Of a stretch of DNA of 64,000 nt, positions 41,684 through 48,851 are shown piece after piece. The position numbers and the translations under genes were made by a program. The notes beneath the pieces are model-generated. The model did not search any database. It worked only from the letters and a program-made list of their open reading frames with translations, and was not told the origin of the DNA. The stretch is from DASYPQ01 sp036006425 (GTDB lineage Bacteria; Planctomycetota; UBA1135; GCA-002686595): NCBI GenBank assembly GCA_036006425.1, contig DASYPQ010000002.1, forward strand, positions 1 through 64,000, given 5' to 3'. Position 1 is the first letter of the stretch. Each line of letters starts with the position of its first letter.

Positions 41684-42706
41684 TCAGGTCTTCCCGCCGA
41701 GCAGGGAGAGGAGCAGCGCCTTCTGCGAGTGGAGGCGGTTCTCCGCCTGCTGCACGACGAGGCTGCGCCGTCCGTCGAGCACGTCGTCCGTCACCTCGAC
41801 GTTGCGGCGGACGGGCATCGCGTGCATGAACTTCCCGTCCTCGGTGAGGCTCATGAGCGCTTCGTCGACGCGCCACGTCGGATTGCGGGCGCGGCGGCTC
41901 GCGGCGAGCGTCGGATTCCCGTAGTCCTCGAGCGACTGCCACGACCGCGCGTAGACGACGTGCGCGCCCTGCGCCGCGTCGCGCGCGCTCATTCCAGTCT
42001 CGAACGCGACGCCGTGGGATTCGGCCGTGCGCGCGGCTTCGGACAGCACCTGGTCGTCGAGCTCGTAGCCGCTCGGATGCGCGAGTCGCACTTCCATACC
42101 GGAGCTCAGCGCGGCGAGCAGCAGCGAATGGACGACGGCCGCGCTCGCGGGCGAGGTCGAGTGCGTCCAGGTGATCGCGAGGCGCTTCTTCTCGAGCTTG
42201 CCCAAGGTCTCGCGCAGCGTCATCAGGTCCGCGAGAGCCTGGAGCGGGTGCGCCATCGCGCTCTCCATGTTGATCACCGGCACGGTCGCCCACTCCGACC
42301 ACGCGCGGATCACCGCGTCGCGCCGGTCGACCGCCCAGGACTGTCCGCCGAGCGCGGGCCGGATCGCGAGCGCGTCGACGTAGCGGGAGAGCACGCGTGC
42401 CGCGTCCTTCACGTGCTCGGGCGCGCGCCCGTCCATCAAGCTCCCTTCCTGGGATTCGAGCTCCCAGAAATCCGACGATGCGGTCAGGTTGATCGTGTGT
42501 CCGCCGAGCTGGTTCATCGCCGCTTCGACCGACGCCCGCGTGCGCAGGGAACCGCGGAAGAACAGCAGGCCGACGCTCTTGCCCGCGAGCTTCGGACCGG
42601 GCGGCGCGCGCTTGATCGCGAGCGAGAGATCGAGGATCTCCTCGACCTTGCGCTCAGAGAGGTCCTGGAGGCTGACGAGGTGCGCGATCCGCGGTTCGGA
42701 GGCCAT
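41684..42706 (-). CDS. N-acylornithine carbamoyltransferase (ArgF'-type)
   Basis: 340 aa. Member of the aspartate/ornithine carbamoyltransferase superfamily, closer to the N-acetyl/N-succinyl-ornithine enzymes than to classical ArgF. The phosphate loop is FFRGSLRTR (49-57). Other shared segments are QLGGHTINL, GSLMDG..EHVKDAARVLSRYVD, VPVINMESAMAHPLQALADL, and the ending MPVRRNVEVTDDVLDG with QQAENRLHSQKALL. It would put arginine synthesis on the acylated-ornithine route. Acetyl versus succinyl specificity cannot be decided by eye. The start is only 7 nt from a -10-like box. Confidence 0.8.
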   Translation of the reverse strand: MASEPRIAHLVSLQDLSERKVEEILDLSLAIKRAPPGPKLAGKSVGLLFFRGSLRTRASVEAAMNQLGGHTINLTASSDFWELESQEGSLMDGRAPEHVKDAARVLSRYVDALAIRPALGGQSWAVDRRDAVIRAWSEWATVPVINMESAMAHPLQALADLMTLRETLGKLEKKRLAITWTHSTSPASAAVVHSLLLAALSSGMEVRLAHPSGYELDDQVLSEAARTAESHGVAFETGMSARDAAQGAHVVYARSWQSLEDYGNPTLAASRRARNPTWRVDEALMSLTEDGKFMHAMPVRRNVEVTDDVLDGRRSLVVQQAENRLHSQKALLLSLLGGKT

Positions 42707-42713
42707 GGTGAGG

Positions 42714-42742
42714 TAGCCTACTCGCGTCCCCATCGATTCCAA
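42714..42742 (-). promoter_or_regulatory. Candidate promoter of argF'-dnaE, possibly leaderless
   Basis: Minus strand: TTGGAA (42742-42737), 17-nt spacer, TAGGCT (42719-42714), then 7 nt to the ATG at 42706. Transcription would begin at about the start codon. It is divergent from the tRNA-Arg promoter 19 nt away. Confidence 0.5.
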
Positions 42743-42760
42743 GGCTCGCGCGCCCGCGGC

Positions 42761-42789
42761 TTGACACCCGAGGGACACCGGGCTAGAAC
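42761..42789 (+). promoter_or_regulatory. Promoter of tRNA-Arg(ACG)-tadA
   Basis: Consensus TTGACA (42761-42766), 17-nt spacer, TAGAAC (42784-42789), 11 nt before the mature tRNA 5' end. It is the best -35 in the window. Confidence 0.75.
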
Positions 42790-42800
42790 TCCCGCCCCGC

Positions 42801-42877
42801 GCACCCATAGCTCAATTGGATAGAGCATCTGACTACGGATCAGAAGGTTAGAGGTTCGAGTCCTCTTGGGTGTACCA
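42801..42877 (+). tRNA. tRNA-Arg (anticodon ACG)
   Basis: 77 nt including an encoded CCA. Acceptor GCACCCA pairs with TGGGTGT (G-U at the end), anticodon loop CTACGGA with ACG between TCTGA/TCAGA arms, T loop GGTTCGAGTCC. ACG is the one bacterial anticodon normally deaminated to ICG by TadA, whose gene is immediately downstream. Confidence 0.96.
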
Positions 42878-42954
42878 GCACACGCTCCTCCGCGTGTCGT
42901 CGCGGCGCCGGAAGAGCGGCTTCTGTTCGCGGAGGGGGAAGCGTCACGTTCGTC

Positions 42955-43467
42955 ATGTCGGGCTCTGCGTTGCAAGCGATGTCGTCCATGGATCGGGTCT
43001 CCCCGAGGCTCGACGTCGACTGGATGCAGCTCGCGCTCGAGGAGGCCCGCCTCGCCGCCGCCGAGGACGAGGTCCCGATCGGGGCCGTCCTCGTCCTGGA
43101 CGGGATCGTCCTCGCGCGCGCCCACAACCGGACGCGGACGCTGAACGACCCGACCGCGCACGCCGAGCTCCTCGCGATCTCCGAGGCCGCGCGCGCCGCG
43201 CGCGCGATGCGTCTCCCTGGATCCGTTCTCTACACGACCGTCGAGCCGTGCTTCATGTGCGCGGGCGCGCTCCTCCATGCACGCGTCGAGCGCGTCGTGT
43301 GGGCCGTGCGCGACCCGAAGTTCGGAGCCTGCGCTTCCCTGGGAGCGGTTCTGGACACGCCGGGGCACAATCACACGGTCGAGCATTCCGAGGGCGTGTG
43401 CGCCGACGAGGCGCGCGAGCTGCTCGTGAAGTTCTTTCAGAGAAAACGCGCGGACGCGGCGAAGTAG
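42955..43467 (+). CDS. tadA: tRNA adenosine(34) deaminase
   Basis: 170 aa zinc deaminase converting A34 to inosine in tRNA-Arg(ACG). Active-site motifs are HAE (His69, catalytic Glu71) and PCFMC (Cys99, Cys102). The ATG at 42955 gives ~20 extra N-terminal residues before the conserved WMQLALEEARLA; ATGs at 42979 and 42988 are alternatives. It lies 77 nt after tRNA-Arg(ACG) and upstream of tRNA-Ser, SRP RNA and dnaX. A similar tadA-SRP RNA-dnaX-ybaB-recR order is seen in Bacillus. Confidence 0.95.
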   Translation: MSGSALQAMSSMDRVSPRLDVDWMQLALEEARLAAAEDEVPIGAVLVLDGIVLARAHNRTRTLNDPTAHAELLAISEAARAARAMRLPGSVLYTTVEPCFMCAGALLHARVERVVWAVRDPKFGACASLGAVLDTPGHNHTVEHSEGVCADEARELLVKFFQRKRADAAK

Positions 43468-43484
43468 GGTCCCTCGCGGACCCT
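43466..43484 (+). terminator. Hairpin at the tadA stop
   Basis: Perfect 7-bp repeat AGGGTCC (43466-43472) and GGACCCT (43478-43484), loop CTCGC; it overlaps the tadA stop codon. No T tract. May separate tadA from the downstream tRNA transcripts. Confidence 0.4.
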
Positions 43485-43516
43485 GCGGCGCTCGGTTCGC
43501 GCGCATCAGCGAAAAC

Positions 43517-43608
43517 GGAGAGGTGCCAGAGCGGCTGATCGGACTGGTTTCGAAAACCAGCGTGTACCTTTCGGTGCACCGGGGGTTCAAATCCCCCCCT
43601 CTCCGCCA
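43517..43608 (+). tRNA. tRNA-Ser (anticodon CGA)
   Basis: 92 nt, class II tRNA with long variable arm and encoded CCA. Acceptor GGAGAGG/CCTCTCC, anticodon loop TTCGAAA (CGA), T arm GGGGG-TTCAAAT-CCCCC, G73 discriminator as for serine tRNAs. Confidence 0.95.
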
Positions 43609-43662
43609 GTACCGTAGGCAGCGCGCGCGTCCGCACCGATGCCGCGCGGCCGCAGTGATCCT

Positions 43663-43752
43663 GGAGAGGTGTCCGAGTGGCTGAAGGAGCACGCTTGGAA
43701 AGCGTGTGTGTCGGCAACGGCATCGCGGGTTCGAATCCCGCCCTCTCCGCCA
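43663..43752 (+). tRNA. tRNA-Ser (anticodon GGA)
   Basis: 90 nt, class II with encoded CCA. Acceptor GGAGAGG/CCTCTCC identical to the preceding serine tRNA, anticodon loop TTGGAAA (GGA), T arm GCGGG-TTCGAAT-CCCGC. Lies 54 nt after tRNA-Ser(CGA), probably the same transcript. Confidence 0.95.
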
Positions 43753-43775
43753 ATTCTTGTGGAGCGCGCCCGATC

Positions 43776-43876
43776 TCGGGTCCGCTCGTTCGCGATGGAG
43801 CGGGTTCGAACCGGGTCAGGCCGGGAACGGAGCAGCCCTAAGGACATCTCCCCATGCGCGCGGCGAGCGGGCCCGA
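43776..43876 (+). ncRNA. ffs: Signal recognition particle RNA (small, 4.5S type)
   Basis: The Ffh-binding helix 8 is clear: GGTCAGG at 43814-43820, then CCG-GGAA-CGG (GGAA tetraloop) and AGCAGCC at 43831-43837. An outer 11-bp stem pairs 43778-43788 with 43864-43874 (one U-G), giving a hairpin of ~100 nt without an Alu domain. Exact ends are uncertain by several nt. It sits between the serine tRNAs and dnaX, a position conserved in several phyla. Confidence 0.88.
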
Positions 43877-43949
43877 CATCCGGCGCGGAGTCGGCTCGAA
43901 CAAGTTCCTCGGCTTCCCGCGCGGACCTGATATTTTTGTCGGGACGCGC

Positions 43950-45530
43950 ATGACCTACCTCGTTCTCGCCCGCAAGTACCGACCGCGCGTGTTCGCCGAC
44001 GTCGTGGGACAGGAAGTCGCCACGGGGACGCTGCGCGGGGCGATCGAGGAGAAGCGCGTCGGACACGCCTACCTCTTCTGCGGCCCGCGCGGGACAGGCA
44101 AGACGACGACGGCGCGCATCTTCGCCAAGGCCCTGAATTGCGAGACCGGGCCGCGCGCCGAGCCCTGCGGCACGTGCGAGCGTTGCCGCGCCGCCGACGA
44201 CGGCTCGGAGATCGACATCGTCGAGATCGACGCGGCGAGCAACCGCGGGATCGACGACATCCGCGGCCTGCGCGAATCGGCGAGCTACCGGCCGATGCGC
44301 GCGCGCTTCAAGATCTTCATCGTCGACGAGACGCACATGCTGACGAAGGAGGCGGTCAACGCCTTCCTGAAGACGCTCGAGGAGCCTCCGCCGCACGTCA
44401 AGCTGTTCTTCGCGACCACGGAGCCGGAAAAGCTCCTGCCGACGTTCGTCTCGCGCTGCCAGCTCGTGCGCCTCGCGCTCCTGCCGGAAGAGGTGATCAC
44501 GGCGCGACTCCTGCACGTGTTCGAGAAGGAGGGGATCGAGGCCGGAGCGGGCGTCTGCGAGGAGCTTGCGCGCCGCTCGCGCGGCGGCCTGCGCGACGCG
44601 CTGTCGCTCGCGGACCAGCTCCTCTCGCTCGTCGGCACGTCGCCGCAGGTCTCCGACCTCGCGCGCCTCGCCGGGGGCACCGGCCGCGAGGACGTCGAGG
44701 CGATCCTCGAGCGCGTCGAGGCCGGCGACCGCGCCGGGATGCTGAAGGCGCTCCCCGCCGTCGAAGGCACCGAGCGCGAGCTCCTGGCTGGACTCTGCGC
44801 GAGCCTGCGGGAGACGCTGCTCGTCGGTCTCGCCGGGGCCGATCATCCGCTCGTCGAGGCGGACGCACCGGCGCGCGCGAAGATGGGGGAGCGCTTCCAG
44901 CGCCTCGGCTGCGATCGCACGCAGGCGTGGCTCGCGGAACTCCTGCGCGCGCGCGAGCGGATCGAGCTCCTGAAAGCCGTCCCCGCGCGCCTGATCCTCG
45001 AGGCGACACTGCTCGATCTCTGCAGGCCCGAGTCGTCGATGCCGCTCGCGGAGCTCGAGAAGCGCCTGCTCGCGTTCGAATCGCGGCTCGAATCGGGCCG
45101 CGCGAACGTCGCGGCGACTCCCGCCGCGGCTCCGGCTCCGTCTCCGGTCCCTGCGCCTCCGCCCCCGCGCGCGAACGCGAGTGCGAGCGAACCCGCGTCG
45201 GCCCCGGACGTCTGGAAGAGCCTCCTCGCGGCGCTCGACACCGACGCGCGCACGCTCGCCGACATCCTGCGCGCGCGCGGGAAGCTCGAGAGCTGCGCCG
45301 GCGGCCGCGCGATCGTCCGCCTCGCCGGTCTCAAGGACGACGAACGCGCGATCGTCGCGGAGAGCCGCAACGCGCGCGCCGTGTCCGCGGCGCTCACGAA
45401 GGTCTGCGGACGGCCGGTCGAAGCGCAGCTCCTGACTTCCGAGGTCGTCGCGGCGGCGAAGCCGTCGAAGGACCTCTTCACCCAGAAGGTGGCCGAGTCC
45501 TTCGGCGGCCGGATCGTGGAGGGCCAATGA
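43950..45530 (+). CDS. dnaX: DNA polymerase III gamma/tau subunit
   Basis: Clamp-loader ATPase, 526 aa. It starts MTYLVLARKYRPRVFADVVGQ. P-loop GPRGTGKT at 45-52, zinc site C64, C73, C76, C79, Walker B/DExx FIVDETHML, sensor 1 FATTEPEKLL. After the AAA+ lid and collar domains an Ala/Pro-rich linker (~390-420) leads to a short C-terminal domain. The upstream in-frame ATG at 43854 was rejected because it lies in the SRP RNA. No E. coli-like A6G slippery run is seen, so one product is predicted. The stop overlaps ybaB. Confidence 0.96.
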   Translation: MTYLVLARKYRPRVFADVVGQEVATGTLRGAIEEKRVGHAYLFCGPRGTGKTTTARIFAKALNCETGPRAEPCGTCERCRAADDGSEIDIVEIDAASNRGIDDIRGLRESASYRPMRARFKIFIVDETHMLTKEAVNAFLKTLEEPPPHVKLFFATTEPEKLLPTFVSRCQLVRLALLPEEVITARLLHVFEKEGIEAGAGVCEELARRSRGGLRDALSLADQLLSLVGTSPQVSDLARLAGGTGREDVEAILERVEAGDRAGMLKALPAVEGTERELLAGLCASLRETLLVGLAGADHPLVEADAPARAKMGERFQRLGCDRTQAWLAELLRARERIELLKAVPARLILEATLLDLCRPESSMPLAELEKRLLAFESRLESGRANVAATPAAAPAPSPVPAPPPPRANASASEPASAPDVWKSLLAALDTDARTLADILRARGKLESCAGGRAIVRLAGLKDDERAIVAESRNARAVSAALTKVCGRPVEAQLLTSEVVAAAKPSKDLFTQKVAESFGGRIVEGQ

Positions 45531-45850
45531 GCAGCGCGTTCGGTGACATGGGCAACCTGCTCAAGCAAGCGCAGAAGATGCAGCGCGATCTCGAGCGGGC
45601 GCGCGAGGAGCTCAAGGCCGCGCGCATCGAAGGCACCGCCGGCGGGGGAGCGGTGCGCGTCGAGTCCGACGGCGACGGACAGATCCTGGGCGTGAAGATC
45701 CAGCCCGGGATCCTCGCCGGCGCGGACGCGGGGCTGATCGAGGACCTCGTGCTCGCCGCCGCGCGCGACGCGTTCACGAAGGTGACTGCGCTGCGCGAGG
45801 ACCGCCTCTCCAAGGTCTCGGGCGGACTCAACCTGCCCGGACTGTTCTGA
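45527..45850 (+). CDS. YbaB/EbfC nucleoid-associated protein
   Basis: 107-aa DNA-binding dimer of the YbaB/EbfC family. It has GNLLKQAQKMQRDLERAREELKAARIEGTAGGGAVRVESDGDGQILGVKIQP and ends SGGLNLPGLF. ATG at 45527 overlaps the dnaX stop (ATGA). dnaX-ybaB-recR is a conserved trio. Confidence 0.95.
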   Translation: MSSAFGDMGNLLKQAQKMQRDLERAREELKAARIEGTAGGGAVRVESDGDGQILGVKIQPGILAGADAGLIEDLVLAAARDAFTKVTALREDRLSKVSGGLNLPGLF

Positions 45851-45865
45851 CACGGGAGCGCGGAC

Positions 45866-46474
45866 GTGGCCTACCCCGAGCCCCTCGAGAATCTCGTGGC
45901 GGCCTTCGAGCGCTTCCCGGGCATCGGCCGCCGCAGCGCCGAGCGCCTCGCGTTCCACGTGCTCCGCGATCCGGCGGCGCGCGAGCTCGCGCGCGCGGTC
46001 GACCGCGCGATCGACGGCACGCTGCGCTGCGGTGTCTGCTCGAACGTCAGCGAGACGGACCCGTGCTCGATCTGCTCCGACCCCGCGCGGGACGCGACGA
46101 TCGTGTGCGTCGTGGAGGAGCCGCGTCACGTCGAGGCGATCGAGCGCTCGGGCGCCTACCGCGGCCGCTACCACGTGCTCATGGGCGCGTTCAACCCGGG
46201 CGAAGGGACCGAGCCCGAGCACCTGACGATCGAGAAGCTGGTTCAGCGCGTCCGCGCGGGAGGCTTTCGCGAGGTGATCCTCGGCACGGACCCGGACGCG
46301 GAAGGGGAGGCGACGGCGCGCCTCCTGCTCGACGCGATCGAAGCCGCCGCGGACGGCTCGCTCGTGATCACGCGCCTCGCGCGCGGCCTCCCCGCCGGCA
46401 GCGCGATCGAATACCTGCACCGCGGCGTGCTCGAGGACGCGCTGGCTGGAAGGCGGCCCGTCCGCCGCCGCTGA
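45866..46474 (+). CDS. recR: Recombination mediator RecR
   Basis: 202 aa; acts with RecF/RecO to load RecA at gaps. It shows the HhH segment LVAAFERFPGIGRRSAERLAFHVL, the four-cysteine zinc finger (CGVC ... CSIC), and the Toprim domain with CVVEEPRHVEAIERSGAYRGRYHVL and ILGTDPDAEGEATA. The GTG start at 45866 matches the family length. Confidence 0.96.
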   Translation: MAYPEPLENLVAAFERFPGIGRRSAERLAFHVLRDPAARELARAVDRAIDGTLRCGVCSNVSETDPCSICSDPARDATIVCVVEEPRHVEAIERSGAYRGRYHVLMGAFNPGEGTEPEHLTIEKLVQRVRAGGFREVILGTDPDAEGEATARLLLDAIEAAADGSLVITRLARGLPAGSAIEYLHRGVLEDALAGRRPVRRR

Positions 46475-46479
46475 TCTCC

Positions 46480-47274
46480 GTGCGCAACGTCCGTTTCCTG
46501 GTCGCCTACGACGGGTCGGCGTTCTTCGGCTGGCAGCGCCAGGACGGGTTCGATTCCGTCCAGCAGCGCCTCGAGGAGGGGCTCCACGCGCTGACCGGGG
46601 TCCACGCGACCGTGCAGGGCGCCGGGCGGACCGACACGGGGGTCCACGGACTCGGTCAGGTCGCCCACGCTCACGTCGACACGCGCCTCGACGACGACGC
46701 GCTGCTCCGCGCCTGGAACGCGCACTTGCCGCGCACGGTCGTCCTGCGCCGCCTCGAGACCTGCGCCGAGGATTTCCACGCGCGATTCTCCGCGGTGTCG
46801 AAGCGCTATCTCTACCTGACGGTCACGACGCGCTTTCCGCCCCCCTTCGGGGCCGCGCACTGCCACTGGACCCCGTCGCGGCTCGATTTCGCGCGGATGC
46901 GCGGCGCCGCCGGCGCGCTGATCGGCCGCCACGACTTCGAGTCCTTCTCGAGCTCGGGCTCTCCCCGGACGTCGACCGTGCGCAACGTCCAGCGCATCCA
47001 CTTCCTCCTGCGCAAGGACCGCTTCGCTTTCGTCATCCAGGCGGACGGCTTCCTCTACAACATGGTCCGCGCGATCGTCGGCACGCTGCTCGACGTCGGC
47101 CGCGGACGCCTCGATCCGTCGGTCGTCGCCGCGGCGCTCCAGGGAGCACCGCGGGCGACCCTGGGTCCCACGGCGCCTCCGGGCGGACTCTACCTGCACT
47201 CGGTGCAGTACGAGGCCGAGGTGCTCCTGGAGCGCGGCCAGCGCGGAAGCCGGCGCGGCGAGACCGGCCCTTGA
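46480..47274 (+). CDS. truA: tRNA pseudouridine synthase A
   Basis: 264 aa; forms pseudouridine at tRNA positions 38-40. The catalytic aspartate is D52 in GAGRTDTGVHG. Also visible are YDGSAFFGWQRQ, RYLYLTVTTR, HDFESFSSSGSP and ADGFLYNMVRAIVGTLLDVGRGRL. The GTG at 46480, 5 nt after the recR stop, is the only suitable start. Likely the last gene of the dnaX operon. Confidence 0.95.
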   Translation: MRNVRFLVAYDGSAFFGWQRQDGFDSVQQRLEEGLHALTGVHATVQGAGRTDTGVHGLGQVAHAHVDTRLDDDALLRAWNAHLPRTVVLRRLETCAEDFHARFSAVSKRYLYLTVTTRFPPPFGAAHCHWTPSRLDFARMRGAAGALIGRHDFESFSSSGSPRTSTVRNVQRIHFLLRKDRFAFVIQADGFLYNMVRAIVGTLLDVGRGRLDPSVVAAALQGAPRATLGPTAPPGGLYLHSVQYEAEVLLERGQRGSRRGETGP

Positions 47275-47429
47275 CCGAAACCTCGGTTGGCCCCAAGGTA
47301 TGAACAGCAAGGCTGCCGATGATTCACACGCCCCTCGGGTTTCCGCGCATCGAGCGAGACCCACACCGGGCGCCCCAACGCGAAGAGACTCATCGACGTT
47401 CGGCAAAGGCACCGCTTCCGGAGGCCGGC

Positions 47430-47744
47430 ATGCAAGCTCAGGTATCGATTCTTCACCATGACTACCCCGTCCGGGCACGCGAGCAGGTCGAGCAGAAGCT
47501 GCAGCATCTCGTGAAGTTCTACGATCGGATCGTGTCGATGCGCGCGCTCCTCGAACGGCAGCACGACGAGCATCGCATCGAGATCGTCGCGCACGTCGCC
47601 CGCGGCGCGGTCCTCGTGGTCGATGCTCGTGCCTCCGCGTTCGGCGCCGCGCTCGAAGAGGCGATCGAGCGGATGGAACGACTCCTCAAACGACAGAACG
47701 ACAAGCGCCTGCACGACCGCAGGCGCGGACGGACGGAACGCTGA
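47430..47744 (+). CDS. hpf: Ribosome hibernation promoting factor, short form
   Basis: 104 aa, HPF/RaiA family without the long-form C-terminal dimerisation domain. It has the beta-alpha-beta core MQAQVSILHHDYPVRAREQVEQKLQHLVKFYDRIVSMRALL and ARASAFGAALEEAIERMERLLKRQNDK. The ATG at 47430 is preceded by GGAGG; upstream in-frame ATG at 47319 lacks family similarity. hpf-ptsN order is shared with the nitrogen PTS locus of proteobacteria. Confidence 0.9.
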   Translation: MQAQVSILHHDYPVRAREQVEQKLQHLVKFYDRIVSMRALLERQHDEHRIEIVAHVARGAVLVVDARASAFGAALEEAIERMERLLKRQNDKRLHDRRRGRTER

Positions 47745-47835
47745 GCCGGACCGACGCGATCGGCCCTTGGCGAGACTGCGTGCGCGGCTCTCCTCATGGG
47801 GATCCGGGCGCGGCCTCGCGGCGACGGGATGCGAC

Positions 47836-48315
47836 ATGAACCATTGGAAGGCATTCAAGCCGAAGGCCTGCAGCGTCCACCTCAAGGCGACATCGAAAGA
47901 GGCGGCGCTCGTCGAGGTCGTCGAGAACCTCGTCCAGGCCGACGTCCTCCCGCGCGCTCTCGCCGCGGACGCGGAGAAGGCCCTGCTCGAGCGCGAGCGG
48001 ACCGCTTCGACCGGCGTCGGGATGAGCGTCGCGATCCCGCACGTCAAGCTCGATGGGATCGACCGGGCGCTGTGCAGCCTCTCGATCCACCGCGAGGGGC
48101 TCGCGTGGGACGCCGTCGACGGCGCGCCCGTGCAGCTCCTCTTCACCATCCTGCGGCCGGACAAGAAGAGCGCGGTGCACGATCCGGACCGGCACCTCGA
48201 GATGATGCGCTGGATCGCGCGGCTCGGGCGCGACGGGGATTTCCGTCGCTTCGCGGTGCGCGTGAAGACGAAGACCGAGCTCGTCGATCTCCTCAAGGAG
48301 ATGTCGGCAGTCTGA
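47836..48315 (+). CDS. ptsN: PTS EIIA-type protein (PtsN-like)
   Basis: 159 aa, fructose/nitrogen-PTS EIIA domain. The phosphorylated histidine is H69 in VAIPHVKLDGID. Further family pattern: LEMMRWIARLGRDGDFRR. It is a regulatory phosphoryl acceptor rather than a permease since no EIIB/C genes are here. The stop overlaps the HPr-like ATG. Confidence 0.88.
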   Translation: MNHWKAFKPKACSVHLKATSKEAALVEVVENLVQADVLPRALAADAEKALLERERTASTGVGMSVAIPHVKLDGIDRALCSLSIHREGLAWDAVDGAPVQLLFTILRPDKKSAVHDPDRHLEMMRWIARLGRDGDFRRFAVRVKTKTELVDLLKEMSAV

Positions 48316-48635
48316 TGGCGAAGCTCCCGGGATCCGGCGAAGTCGACATCGGTACAGCGCCCGTGGAAGTCACCCGGACCGTCCGTCTGAAGAATCCGTG
48401 CGGCCTGCACGCGCGGCCGTGCCACGCGATCGTCTCCACGGCGGCCGAGTTCCAGAGCGAGCTGCGGATCTCCTGCGGCGACGCCGAGGTCAATGGGCGC
48501 AGCATCCTCGACCTGATGACCCTGTGCGCGCCGTGCCACTCCGAGCTCACCCTGCGGGGACGCGGCGCCGACGCGGCGGCGATGATCGAGCGCGTGGCCG
48601 GCGTGATCGAGCGCGGTTTCGACGAGCTCGAGTGA
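48315..48635 (+). CDS. HPr-family phosphocarrier protein
   Basis: 106 aa. Active-site histidine H32 in NPCGLHARPCHAIV, regulatory-serine position S63 in EVNGRSILDLMTL. An N-terminal ~18 residue extension precedes the HPr fold, and the DLMTLCAPCHSEL stretch has two cysteines not usual for HPr. ATG at 48315 overlaps ptsN (ATGA). It likely phosphorylates PtsN. Enzyme I and HPr kinase are not in the window. Confidence 0.9.
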   Translation: MAKLPGSGEVDIGTAPVEVTRTVRLKNPCGLHARPCHAIVSTAAEFQSELRISCGDAEVNGRSILDLMTLCAPCHSELTLRGRGADAAAMIERVAGVIERGFDELE

Positions 48636-48851
48636 GCCGGCGGCGGGGCGCCTCGGCCCCAGTTGCGGGAAAAAGAAGCACGGACCCGCCGGCCCGACGT
48701 CGCTTTCACCCTCGCGGGGGTCGGATTCCGGGAGGGGACTAAACCCCGGCCGCCTTCCGGGTCGAAGGGTTTGCCGGCTGCCGGATCCCCCGCGCAGCGG
48801 CGCTCCGGCGCCTTCGCTGGTTCTCTACCGCAAAGGAAGAGCAGGGCATCC

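Noticed and set aside
38150..42823. 1557-aa open frame on the plus strand opposite dnaE and argF'
   Set aside because: Composition is antisense-like (Arg/Glu/Val), covers two clear genes plus part of a tRNA, and shows no family similarity.
43854..43949. Earlier in-frame ATG for dnaX
   Set aside because: This segment lies in and just after the SRP RNA, and DnaX similarity begins only at the ATG at 43950.
43950..45530. Programmed frameshift site in dnaX as in E. coli
   Set aside because: Only a short AAAAG run is seen (near 44430), inside the conserved AAA+ domain and without a stem-loop; no A-rich slippery heptamer is present.
47287..47304. Possible sigma-54 promoter before hpf (TTGGCCCCAAGGTATGAA)
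   Set aside because: It lacks the required GC at the -12 element and correct spacing.
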